Positions 11,206 to 20,247 of a DNA stretch of 64,000 nt are shown piece after piece. A program made the position numbers and the translations under genes. Position 1 is the first letter of the stretch, and every line of letters begins with the position of its first letter. Source of the DNA: Sabethes cyaneus (Eukaryota > Arthropoda > Insecta > Diptera > Culicidae). The DNA lies in NCBI RefSeq assembly GCF_943734655.1, contig NC_071354.1, positions 194,582,411-194,646,410 of the forward strand. The letters run 5' to 3'. Below the pieces are notes generated by a model. That model worked only from the letters and a program-made list of their open reading frames with translations, made no database searches and was not told the DNA's origin.

Positions 11206-14200
11206 TTATATGGAAATTTTAATTTCTTTTACGAATTCTGCTAGTTGTTTAATCTCATCTATTTTATTATTGGATAATAATGTTTGAAGTTCAATTTTAT
11301 TGTCAATTACTGGGAATTTATTTCTGATAATAGTGTATTTGCGGCACTGGTATAAGATGTGAACAACATTTTCCGTTACTTTGCATATATCACATTGATC
11401 GTTTGGCACTAGTCCCCATTTAAATAGTCTATCTTTGGTTGCTGTATGTCCAGTTCGTAATCTTGATATCGTTATGATATAGTTAGATGGTAAGTTAATT
11501 TTATGAAACCATGGTTTTAATTTAACGTCTTGTAGTATTTTATAGTGGTAGTTCCCTTTCTCTTCGGACATGGTTTTATATCGTTGATCCCAAATACATT
11601 TTATTTCATTTTTCACGCTCAGTAGTAAATCGTCTTTAGTTATGGCATAGTCTTCTATTTGTTGTCTAGTTGTACCTTGTTTAGCTGCATAGTCGGCTCT
11701 GTCATTCCCTGTAAGTTTGATGTGTCCTGGTATCCATTGTATGATTATCTTTTTTATGTTGGAGTGGTAAACATTATGGTATATTTCACTGACGATGTAG
11801 TTATCTGAAGATGTGGTATTTTTAATCAATTCTGTAGCACTTTTTGAGTCAGTGAAGATCACCGCATTTTGAATTTGTAATTTAATAATGTAGTTAATTA
11901 CTTCTAATATCCCTATCAATTCTGCATTCATGATGGTAAACTGGCTTTTTAGTCGGCCACTGTATGATATTTTATCTTGGACAATGTATATTCCATATCC
12001 TGATCTGTCTTCGATTTTAGATCCGTCTGTATAAATACAGAAGTTGTTTGCATATTTTGTATTCAGCATTGCTGTTACCATTTGTTTTTGTATATCAATG
12101 TTTAGCTTTGTTTTAGTTAGTCCTTTAATTTCAGACACAATTTTAATTTTACTACTTTTAAGAAGCTCAATGTACCTGCCCATTTGCAGAATATGATAGT
12201 TATTTAAACTTACTATTCTTTCTAAGTATGAACTATGCTTATTGATTTCTTCACATTGAATAAATTCAGATATTATTTTTGTAACAGGAGTATTGTGATA
12301 GAAAAAAGCTTTTGTAATTTCTTTGAACGCAAGGTATTCAGCCCTATCTTTTAGTGGAAGTTCGCCTGTCTCTGATAATATAACGTGATTAGGAGTTGAT
12401 TTTAAGTAACGCATTGCAATTCTAATGTATAGGTGTTGTACGGTTTCTAATTTAGCAAATGATGATTTGGATGTAGCTGAAATGATTGTTAGTCCGTAGT
12501 CCAGGTGGGGCTGGACTATACTTTTTGAAATTTTTAACATTGTTTTTGGGTGCACTCCGTTTTTCTTTTTACCTAACATCTTAAGTATGTTTATTTTACT
12601 TTTACTCTTAGCAACTATTGTTTCAACGTGTTTATTATAGTTTAGTTTGTAATCTACGAAGATTCCAAGAAATTTGTGGAATGGTTTGTTTTCAATCTGC
12701 GTTCCATTTATTGAGATGTTAGTGTTTGGTTGGAATTTATTGGTAAAGACCATTGTGGCGCACTTGTCTGGATTAATTACCATTTTCAAATTATGTAAAA
12801 AATTTGTAATTTCTGTTAAGAAAAGGTTCATTTCTTGATAAGCAGAATGTAAACTTTTGCTTCTAACTAGTACCGTAAAATCATCAGCATATTGAATAAG
12901 TACGTTATTATTATTTGCAAGGGAATGAATGTTTTTGGTGTAAAGATTGAACAAAATGGGCGAGAGCGGGCAACCTTGCGGTATACCTTTGTTAGTTCTT
13001 CTTGTTATTGATTCACCATCATTCATTTCTAGAATTATATTCCGCTGTTTCAAGTAGTAATATATCCAATTAGTTAGTGGTGCTGGTATATTAGCGTCAA
13101 TAAGGGTTTCTAGTAATATGTTTATATCGACATTGTCGAACGCTTTTGATAAATCTAGGAATGTTGCTACAATTATTTCTCCTTCTCTTTTGGATTGCTG
13201 AACGTGAGATATGAGGGTGTTAACACAATTGATCGAAGAAATTTTCTTTTTGAATCCAAATGAATATAGTGGAATTAGTTTTTCTTTTTCAAGGTGATCT
13301 GATAACCTGCATTTGACTGAAAAATTTATTAATTTGATTATTACACATAGCATAGCTAGTGGCCTGTATGACGCTGTAATGTTGGGATTTTTTGCTGGTT
13401 TTAGTATCGGTATGAGTTTGATATTTCTCCATTCATCTGGTATTAACCCATTGTTTGCTACTATGTTAATAATTTCAACAATTTTGATGATCAGGTGACT
13501 GTTAATATTTTTAAGTATGAAGAAGGATATTCCGTCTATACCTGGGGAGGAATGGTCTTTTTTAGAACGCAGCAATTTTTGAATTTCTTCGTATGAGATT
13601 TTTATTTTTTCTGTTGTTACTATTGGAGTGAATTGTATCGGGTTATTTATCTGTGGGAAATTATTGTCAATGAACTCTATGGCCATAGTTCTATCATTGA
13701 GTAATAATAAATTGTTTTTTGGTGGAAAACCCCCACTGATTCTTCTAATGGTGTTCCATAATTGTTTTTGATCCATATCTGGATTTATAGTGTCTACTAG
13801 TTTCAACCAACTGATTCTAGATTGTTGTCGAATCATCTGTTTCAGTTTCGCGCGAGATTTTTTAAATTGTAAATAGTTTTCAACCGTTTGGTTTCGAAAA
13901 TAAGCAGTGAGATATTTGTTTTTTTGCTTCCATTGGTCGCTTATTTCTTCTGTCCACCATGGTTTTGGGATGTATTTTTTATTTTTAACTACAAATTTGC
14001 AACTGTCGATCTCCTGTTTTAAAACAGGTAAAATATCATATTGAGTTTCTATTACCCGTGGTGATAATTCGTTTATTTTTTCTATTGCTTTTCTTTTGTT
14101 AAATGTTTTTTGTGTGTGATGTACCTTAGCAGTGTTTTGAATTTCAAATTGGATTATTTTGTGATTGCTACATATTTCTTCGTCAATTACGTTCCAATCA

Positions 14201-14826
14201 ACTTTGTAAGCTAGGTCGCTAGATATTAAAGTAAGGTCAATTACGGACGGATTTGTATTGGGTGCTTTGATTAAGGTTGGACTACCATCGTTCATTATAA
14301 TCAAGTTAGTGTCGTCTAATAATTTAGCTATCATCTCTCCTCGAGGACAGCTAGGATGCTTGGGGTTCCAAATGGGGTTATGCGCGTTAAAGTCACCTGC
14401 TAGAATTGTGTGTTTGTTGGCTTTCTCTATGATATCTAGTAGTTTGATAATTGGTTCTTTAATGTCTTGGTTTCGGATAGGCGGTGGTGGTATGTATATT
14501 GAAATGATGACTAACTCTACTTGTGTATTTAAAGTTTTTATGGCCACTACTTCTATTGGGTTTAATTTTGGAATAACAAATTCTTCGAATTGTATATCAT
14601 CTTTGATAATAATGCCAACACCACCATATCCTGATGGTCTGAGAAATTTTTGTAATTTGTAACCTGGGAATTTATATTGTTCAGTAGGCTTAAGCCAGAT
14701 TTCTTGTAAAAGAGCTATGTCAATATGATTGGTGTTTAGGAAGTGATTTAGTGCTTTTCGTGTGTCCGGCGGTCTGAGACTAGTTATATTGTGTTGTATA
14801 AGTTTGAGTGCTCTGTAATTATTCAT
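11206..14826 (-). CDS. LINE ORF2: endonuclease-reverse transcriptase-RNase H
   Basis: Uninterrupted 1206-residue polyprotein. The AP-endonuclease-like domain occupies about residues 1-235, with LQEIW near 39, GDFNAHN near 142 and SNHKI near 222. The reverse-transcriptase domain contains FLDLSKAFDNVD, GIPQGCPLSPILFN and YADDF near 646. RNase H has YTDGS near 930, NAELIGILE, FTDSKS near 988 and WIPGHIKLTGNDRAD near 1030. A CCHC knuckle (CDICKVTENVVHILYQC) lies near 1142. It nicks target DNA and copies the LINE RNA at the break. The start overlaps the ORF1 stop. All catalytic motifs are present and there are no stops, so the copy is young even though its own ORF1 is broken. Confidence 0.93.
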   Translation of the reverse strand: MNNYRALKLIQHNITSLRPPDTRKALNHFLNTNHIDIALLQEIWLKPTEQYKFPGYKLQKFLRPSGYGGVGIIIKDDIQFEEFVIPKLNPIEVVAIKTLNTQVELVIISIYIPPPPIRNQDIKEPIIKLLDIIEKANKHTILAGDFNAHNPIWNPKHPSCPRGEMIAKLLDDTNLIIMNDGSPTLIKAPNTNPSVIDLTLISSDLAYKVDWNVIDEEICSNHKIIQFEIQNTAKVHHTQKTFNKRKAIEKINELSPRVIETQYDILPVLKQEIDSCKFVVKNKKYIPKPWWTEEISDQWKQKNKYLTAYFRNQTVENYLQFKKSRAKLKQMIRQQSRISWLKLVDTINPDMDQKQLWNTIRRISGGFPPKNNLLLLNDRTMAIEFIDNNFPQINNPIQFTPIVTTEKIKISYEEIQKLLRSKKDHSSPGIDGISFFILKNINSHLIIKIVEIINIVANNGLIPDEWRNIKLIPILKPAKNPNITASYRPLAMLCVIIKLINFSVKCRLSDHLEKEKLIPLYSFGFKKKISSINCVNTLISHVQQSKREGEIIVATFLDLSKAFDNVDINILLETLIDANIPAPLTNWIYYYLKQRNIILEMNDGESITRRTNKGIPQGCPLSPILFNLYTKNIHSLANNNNVLIQYADDFTVLVRSKSLHSAYQEMNLFLTEITNFLHNLKMVINPDKCATMVFTNKFQPNTNISINGTQIENKPFHKFLGIFVDYKLNYNKHVETIVAKSKSKINILKMLGKKKNGVHPKTMLKISKSIVQPHLDYGLTIISATSKSSFAKLETVQHLYIRIAMRYLKSTPNHVILSETGELPLKDRAEYLAFKEITKAFFYHNTPVTKIISEFIQCEEINKHSSYLERIVSLNNYHILQMGRYIELLKSSKIKIVSEIKGLTKTKLNIDIQKQMVTAMLNTKYANNFCIYTDGSKIEDRSGYGIYIVQDKISYSGRLKSQFTIMNAELIGILEVINYIIKLQIQNAVIFTDSKSATELIKNTTSSDNYIVSEIYHNVYHSNIKKIIIQWIPGHIKLTGNDRADYAAKQGTTRQQIEDYAITKDDLLLSVKNEIKCIWDQRYKTMSEEKGNYHYKILQDVKLKPWFHKINLPSNYIITISRLRTGHTATKDRLFKWGLVPNDQCDICKVTENVVHILYQCRKYTIIRNKFPVIDNKIELQTLLSNNKIDEIKQLAEFVKEIKISI

Positions 14827-15589
14827 GTTGAGGGAGCTGTTTCTGATGTAGTCGCGGGTATTTTAACTTCCGGTTCTATTATAGCTTTAATTTGATCGCT
14901 TATATTAATTAACAATATATCAGTATCTATTGAGTTTTTCTTTGTTTTGTGTTGATTTGCATGATTAATTATTGCGTTTTGTATTGATTTCATTTTATTT
15001 ATTAGTGTGTCAATATTTAGTTGCTGTAATAGTTCGCTTTTAACTGTTTGGATGATTTTATTGATTTCATATTGTTTCAGGTTTGCTGTTTGATTGGGTA
15101 GTCTATTGTCAGGTAGTTCATGTTGGTTAATTATGCTTGAAGGGGGGTTGCTGTTACTGGATGTCGGAAGGTTTGGAAAATCTTTGGATGAGTTAAGTCT
15201 ATACTGTACAGAATTGTTTCTAGGAAAACGGAAGGCTGCTTCGAGAAAGGTTAATTTTTCTTCGGCCATAAGGTAACGTATTTTATCTTGGCGAATTCGT
15301 TCAGGGCAATTTTTGTCCGTAATCTTATGTGAATCATTGCAATGATAACATTTCGCGGGTGCCAAACAGCCATTACTGTCATGTTCGGCAGAGCAGTTTT
15401 CGCAGCGAGAAGTCCCAAGGAACAAAACGGCAGCACCTAAACAAGCAGGTGTGGAATAAGAGTTGTTTGATAGCATTCGGTGCTGAATAAGCGAATTTGC
15501 TGAATTGTCTGTTGTTTAAACGTCATAACCTATATTTTTTCTAGCTTCTAATCAACATCTATACGTTGTTATATAAATGCGGAATAAGA

Positions 15590-16180
15590 GTCGAATAAAC
15601 GTTATGCAAACGTATCGGCAGTACGGCTAAGAGCAGGTGTGGAATAATGGTCGCCTAAAAGCTACCATGAAAATGCATGTCGAATAGACGTTGTGCAAAC
15701 GTGTCAGTCAAGGGCAATTGTGGAGTAAAAGTGGAATAAGAGTGGAATGAGCATTGCGCAAACGTAACAGCAGCATTACGGAGATCAAATGTGGAATAAT
15801 AGTGGAATAAGTGTGGAATGAGCGTTGCGCAAATGTATCAGCAGCACTGCTGAGAGCAAGTGCAGAATAAAAGTGGAATAACAGTGGAATAAATGTTGTA
15901 CAAACGAATTTGCAGCATTGCTGAAAGCAAGTGTGGAATAACAGTGGAATAAATGTTGCGCAGCATTACTGCGAGAAGGTGTGGAATAAAAGTGGAATAA
16001 GTGTGGAATGAGCGTTGCGCAAACTTATCAGCAGCATTGCTGAGAGCGAGTGTGGAATAAGAGTGGAATGAAAGTTGCCCAAATGCATCAGCTGCATTGC
16101 TAAGAGGAATTGTGGAATATGTGTCGAATAATCGTCGTACAAACGTATCAGTAGCACCACCAGAGCAGGTGTGGAATAAA
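15590..16180. repeat. tandem repeat block inside element copy 1
   Basis: About eight or nine diverged units of roughly 60-70 bp. Each contains variants of GTGTGGAATAA, GCGTTGCGCAAACGTATCAG and CAGCATTGCTGAGAGCAAG. Because the unit has few stops on the minus strand it creates repetitive open frames (LLFHTYST-like), which I regard as by-products. Confidence 0.85.
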
Positions 16181-16503
16181 AGGTGCTTGATGGCAGCCAA
16201 TAACACCAATAACTTGAATGACACTTTATACTTTACACTTTATAATTTATGCTTTAAATTTATGTTAGGTACACTTTATTTTTATTTTATTTTTTTTTTT
16301 GTACATTAAGAATAGAAAACATTTGCATAACCACTTTTAGCCGCCGCAAATCTTTGCTGGTCGTGGAAATCCTTTTAAGTGTTGCCTGTACGGTGTGTAT
16401 CTTTTCCCTCGGTGTGTCGTTGTCCCTCGTCGTACCGAAATTTAACTTTAACAAACTTATATCCAAAAGCAGCCGGCTGCTTGACGCTTTGCGAGTTACT
16501 CAC

Positions 16504-16635
16504 AATGGATTTACTCAGCGAGATGAATTCCGTCGGGCTAAAGCCGCCAGAATTGTTATGATCGGGTGACATAGTGGCGATACCACCACTGCTCCCGCTG
16601 CCGGTGCGCGAAAACACCACTGCTTCTCGTGCCAT
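16504..16635 (-). other. exon-like ORF in element copy 1 (possible captured host exon)
   Basis: A minus-strand ATG at 16635 opens a frame reading MAREAVVFSRTGSGS and on to SLSKSI, then meets GTGAGT (a perfect donor) just below 16504. The counterpart in copy 2 (21330-21488) is the same frame with nine extra in-frame codons. I do not recognise the protein. A host exon picked up by the element is one explanation; chance open frame is the other. Confidence 0.35.
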
Positions 16636-19259
16636 CCGCTGCTCTTTTTTGTTTTCTGGAAGCTCAGGACTATCTGCGTAAACTAATGACGGGGTGACAA
16701 AAGTATTCCTCCTCTGCGGTACTAACACGAATCACTCCTGCTGCTAACTAATCACATCACGAATCACTGCTGCTGCTAGTCACATCACTGCTAACTAAAT
16801 GAACAATCGCTAACCGAACATTCTGGATTTCTGGTTTCCAGTTAATTTTATTCAGTAGCACCGCTCACCGTCGTCAATATTCAAAAGAAAAAAGTCCTCT
16901 GCGTTGCGACTGTGTTATGTTGCTGGTGGTACAAGCGAAATGCTTTATGTTAGTACAGATAGTTTATTAAATGTGCGGAATAAATGCTTCTAAAGTAATC
17001 TTGTAAAGCAGATGCCAAACATGATTTAAGAAACTACTCTTCAGCGCTTAAATGTATTTTAACCAATTTTTGTTCCACACTTGACAAACTTAAGCTGGTA
17101 AATCTACATCGGCTGAAAACTCGGCGCCTGTCATATGTCAGATTATCTCAGATGTGTTCGTTGACGGCTTCCGACCGATAGGATGTAAGTTCGAACCCGG
17201 GTGAATAAAAAAAGTATATGGCAGGCTTGATCAATTTAGAGTCAACCAATGATTTTCTACTAAAGTCTCTTATTAAATTATAATATATGCATACAAAAAT
17301 GGCCATGAAAATAGCGAAACCCACAAAATAAAAAAAAATACTTCCTGCATATTTTTTTTCTTTTTGCTTGTCTAAAAGTTGAACTGCTGTGGAATAAACG
17401 TAGCTTCAGTGTCATCAGCAGAAGTTTAATAAACATATCTATACGTACTGAATAAACATTTTACTAAACGTTGCTTAACAGTCATACAAACGCATCTTCC
17501 ACGCCCATATTCAGCACTGTGCTGCTTAAATTCTCCAAAACCAACTGTATAAGCATTGAACAGATGTGTTTAGACATACTTGAAAAGCAGCTATACAGCA
17601 TGTGCTGAATAAAAGCTGTCGATTAAACGTTTAATAAGCAAAAACTGTTCCTTGGGGTGGTACTCTTACATGCTTTGATTTTATGACCGTATCTCCAACA
17701 TTTTGTACATATTTTGAGGGGGAAAATGTAATTATCGACTTTGGCGTATACTCCAAAAATTGTAACAAAAATAGGTAATTTTTGACCTTCGACAAAGATT
17801 TTAACGGTAGTTGTAGGTGTAAGTGTCTCGTTAGTCATTCTTTTAATCCTTTCTATTTTTATAACTTTTTGATTATTGTCGGTTTTAATATTATCAAGTA
17901 TTTCTTCTTCTGTAAGCGAAATTGGTACTCTACGAATGATGCCAATGGACTCTTTAAGCATATTTGGTACATTTACTTTGTGTTTGAATTCGTCAGTCAA
18001 TAGTTTAGAATTTATTAACATTTCTGCGTCTCTCGGACGATTGAACGTGATTCTGTATCTACCTTGACCTGCTGATTTTAACTCTTTATAGTCTTTAATT
18101 CCGATATTATTGAGTATTTTAACTAATTCCATTGGATGTAAAGGTTTTTGATCTGCACTTTGCTTTTCAATGAAGAATATTGAGTGTGTTGTGTTTTTGA
18201 TCCAAATATCTTTGTCGTTGGTCTTTGTCCTCTTTGATTTTGGTGATTGCGTGTTTTCGTTTTTATGTTTGTTATTTGTATCTGAATTATCGTTTAGGTT
18301 CTTAAGTTTTTGTTTGTGTACCCGTTTTACCTTACTTGAGTCGTCACCCAACTTTTTGGGGTATTGCGTCATCTTTTTGAGTTTAGCGTCTTGATTTGGT
18401 TTAGTACTACCCGAGTCTAGTACGTCGAGAAAATTTTCTTGGTATTGCATCATCTCTTGTAATGAAGCGTCCTCCATAGAAGAATCGCTCAATTCGTCTA
18501 ATTGTTGCGTCATCCTCCTACCTTTGATTTCTTTTGGCGTGCCATTTCCTTGACTATTTTAGAGTCACCGCATTCTACTTTACCGCTAGCTGCTAGATTT
18601 TTTTGAGGATTTGATGCAACTCTTAGTAAGGATGCTTCATCAAATCCTCGAAATGATATTTCATCATCTATCATGCACTTCGAAATGTTGATCACACCTT
18701 ACGCCAATAATTAAGATTTTATATGATACTGTACTAGGCTGAATTTAAACTAAATATAATTTTACTATCAAATATTAAAAGAGAAAAAAAGAAAAAAACA
18801 ACTTATACTATTTAAAGATATTTTAAACGCGAAAAAAAGCTTAAATCAATCCGCTTGCACTCCACTTTTCACAACGAAACCGAAATGTCCGTTTTTCAAA
18901 AATGTTCACAGTTGAAATTCAAATTCTACGCGATCGCGAACAAAACGACAAGACTTAACTTGAACCGATGTCACTGCTTTGAAGGTTGATGCGAGACGAG
19001 AATGAATGAAAAAAGTAGACTCTTTTACCCTAAATGATATATTCACCAAAGTATAACGCACATTAATTCATACCGTTTATAAACCTTATTGCGTTACGAT
19101 TTGCCGTTGTGGTGAATAAACTGTCAACTGCGCAAAGAAATGTCAAATTATATTTTTCACGTTTGATTTTGGTTCGTGCGAGAACGAGAATATCGCAAGC
19201 AGCTGCTTAAGAAAAACAGATAATTTCTAAACGGTAATAAAGTTTATTACAGCCCAGAA

Positions 19260-19583
19260 ATGTTCTCGCGACTTGCTACTGTTTCCCGTACCGGAATGAC
19301 CAACATTGTCCGCTACGGTCACTCCCACGGAGGAATTCCCGGCGAGGTAAGAAATGTTACATTATATAATAGGAATGACTAGAGTCTACTATTTTCTATT
19401 CGGCTATTTTTCAAATTGGTAAAATTCTTAGACGGCGCTTCCATTTAATTATTTTTTTACTTGCAGAATCTTCCATTCAGCATTAACAATCGGTATAAGC
19501 TGACGGCTATGTTCATCGTATTTTTTGGTTCCGGCTTGGGGGCACCCTTTTTCGTTCTCCGGCACCAGCTGTTGAAGCAGTAA
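19260..19583 (+). CDS. COX7C: cytochrome c oxidase subunit 7C
   Basis: Two coding exons, 19260-19346 and 19467-19583 (TAA), joined in phase 0 by a GTAAG...TTGCAG intron of 120 bp. The product is 67 residues, the normal size. The N-terminal MFSRLATVSRTGM is a mitochondrial presequence. The mature part has the conserved NLPFSINNRYKLT and a single transmembrane helix (MFIVFFGSGLGAPFFVLR) ending in basic residues. It is a nuclear-encoded inner-membrane subunit of respiratory complex IV. A polyadenylation signal lies at 19689-19694. Its ATG is only about 235 bp from the inferred 5' end of the divergently oriented LINE, so its promoter must lie in that gap or reach into the LINE. Confidence 0.97.
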
Positions 19584-19699
19584 AACTATTGCCACCAGAA
19601 AGTAATGTTTATCTAGTGAAAAGTGTAAGCGATGATATAATTAAGAAAAAAAGTATGTTTTGTGCTAAACACTTCTTCAAAGCAATGAAATAAAGTTAG

Positions 19700-20245
19700 A
19701 CCAGATAAATTGGGCAAGAACAACCAAGCCTTGGATTACAAACGTCATTAAGAGTTGACCATTCTTTATCGACAAACTTCGCTGTCGGTTATTAGAAGCC
19801 AGGACGATTACGGGACTAGTGCAATGATCCTACTTACTCCAGCAGCACCACCCAACCAAGATACGAAAATACGACGACTGGTTTGTTAAACCAGCATCGA
19901 ACCTCTAAGTTAATTGGGCGGTCAAATTAGGCAGAAACTTCGTTGTTAAATTCCGTTGATTTTGTGTAATTGAAAATCATGTGCATAAGCTGTTTTTCAA
20001 TTTGTCGCCTTGATTTTATCACCAAACATAATTGGTTCTTGTAAGAGGCAACTAATTAGACTTCTCATAGAACGTATTCTGCGGATGGGTAACGTGACCA
20101 ATCAAATTGCGCTGCCATTCGATTTTTATGTTTAACAAGTTGCCTTTTCGTCAAAAAATATATGGATAAATCCTTCGATCAATCTATAGATAATATATTT
20201 TATCACCGATTCCTTTTCGATTTTCGATGATTCAATCTAAAGATA
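19700..20245. other. intergenic, nothing recognised
   Basis: Between COX7C and element copy 2. No open frame, repeat or RNA gene that I can support. Confidence 0.4.
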
Positions 20246-20247
20246 TC

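Larger units (their letters stand above)
15414..17656. mobile_element. 2.24-kb non-autonomous DNA element, copy 1
   Basis: The termini CCCAAGGAACA and TGTTCCTTGGG are perfect inverted repeats of 11 bp. It is flanked by GT at 15412-15413 and 17657-17658, a 2-bp target duplication. The interior has, in order, a tandem-repeat block (about 15590-16180), an AT-rich spacer, an exon-like minus ORF (16504-16635), and a right half with a B-box-like GTTCGAACCC near 17195. No transposase is encoded. A second copy at 20248-22548 shares the whole layout. Superfamily is uncertain; 2-bp duplications with CCC termini recall some CACTA/EnSpm-like elements, which is only a suggestion. Confidence 0.88.
14823..18513 (-). 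pseudogene. LINE ORF1 (gag-like, CCHC), split by transposon insertion
   Basis: The N-terminal part runs from 18513 down to 17657 and the C-terminal part from 15411 down to 14823. Between them is the 2243-bp element at 15414-17656. The N-terminal part is charged and low-complexity, then has an RNA-binding-like region and the first zinc knuckle (CTKCWRYGHKIKAC). The C-terminal part supplies the second (CENCSAEHDSNGC) and third (CYHCNDSHKITDKNC). Without the insert and one GT/AC duplicate the two parts total 1446 nt (482 codons) in one frame, so the insertion is the only visible lesion. A 61-codon frame upstream (18695-18510) ends in TGA overlapping this ATG. It may be a frameshifted true N-terminus. 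Confidence 0.88.
10947..19024 (-). mobile_element. probably full-length I-clade-like LINE, interrupted by a DNA element
   Basis: Order in the minus direction: possible 5' region from 19024, ORF1 with zinc knuckles (18513-14823, interrupted), ORF2 with endonuclease, reverse transcriptase and RNase H (14826-11206), then 3' untranslated DNA. TTACCCTAAA occurs at 10937-10946 and 19025-19034 and is a candidate 10-bp target duplication setting these limits. Without the 2.24-kb insert the element would be about 5.8 kb, near the size of I-clade elements. ORF1 and ORF2 overlap by ATGA (14823-14826), suggesting stop-restart translation. Clade assignment rests on RNase H, three CCHC knuckles in ORF1 and a CCHC at the ORF2 end; the limits are less sure than the ORFs. 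Confidence 0.75.

Noticed and set aside
15838..16224. 128-residue repetitive minus frame (FHTYST-type repeats) as a protein gene
   Set aside because: It is a by-product of the tandem repeat block of the DNA element; the frame shifts between units and the second copy differs.
17160..17206. tRNA gene or SINE inside element copy 1
   Set aside because: A B-box-like GTTCGAACCC is present in both copies, but no A box or cloverleaf stems can be drawn.
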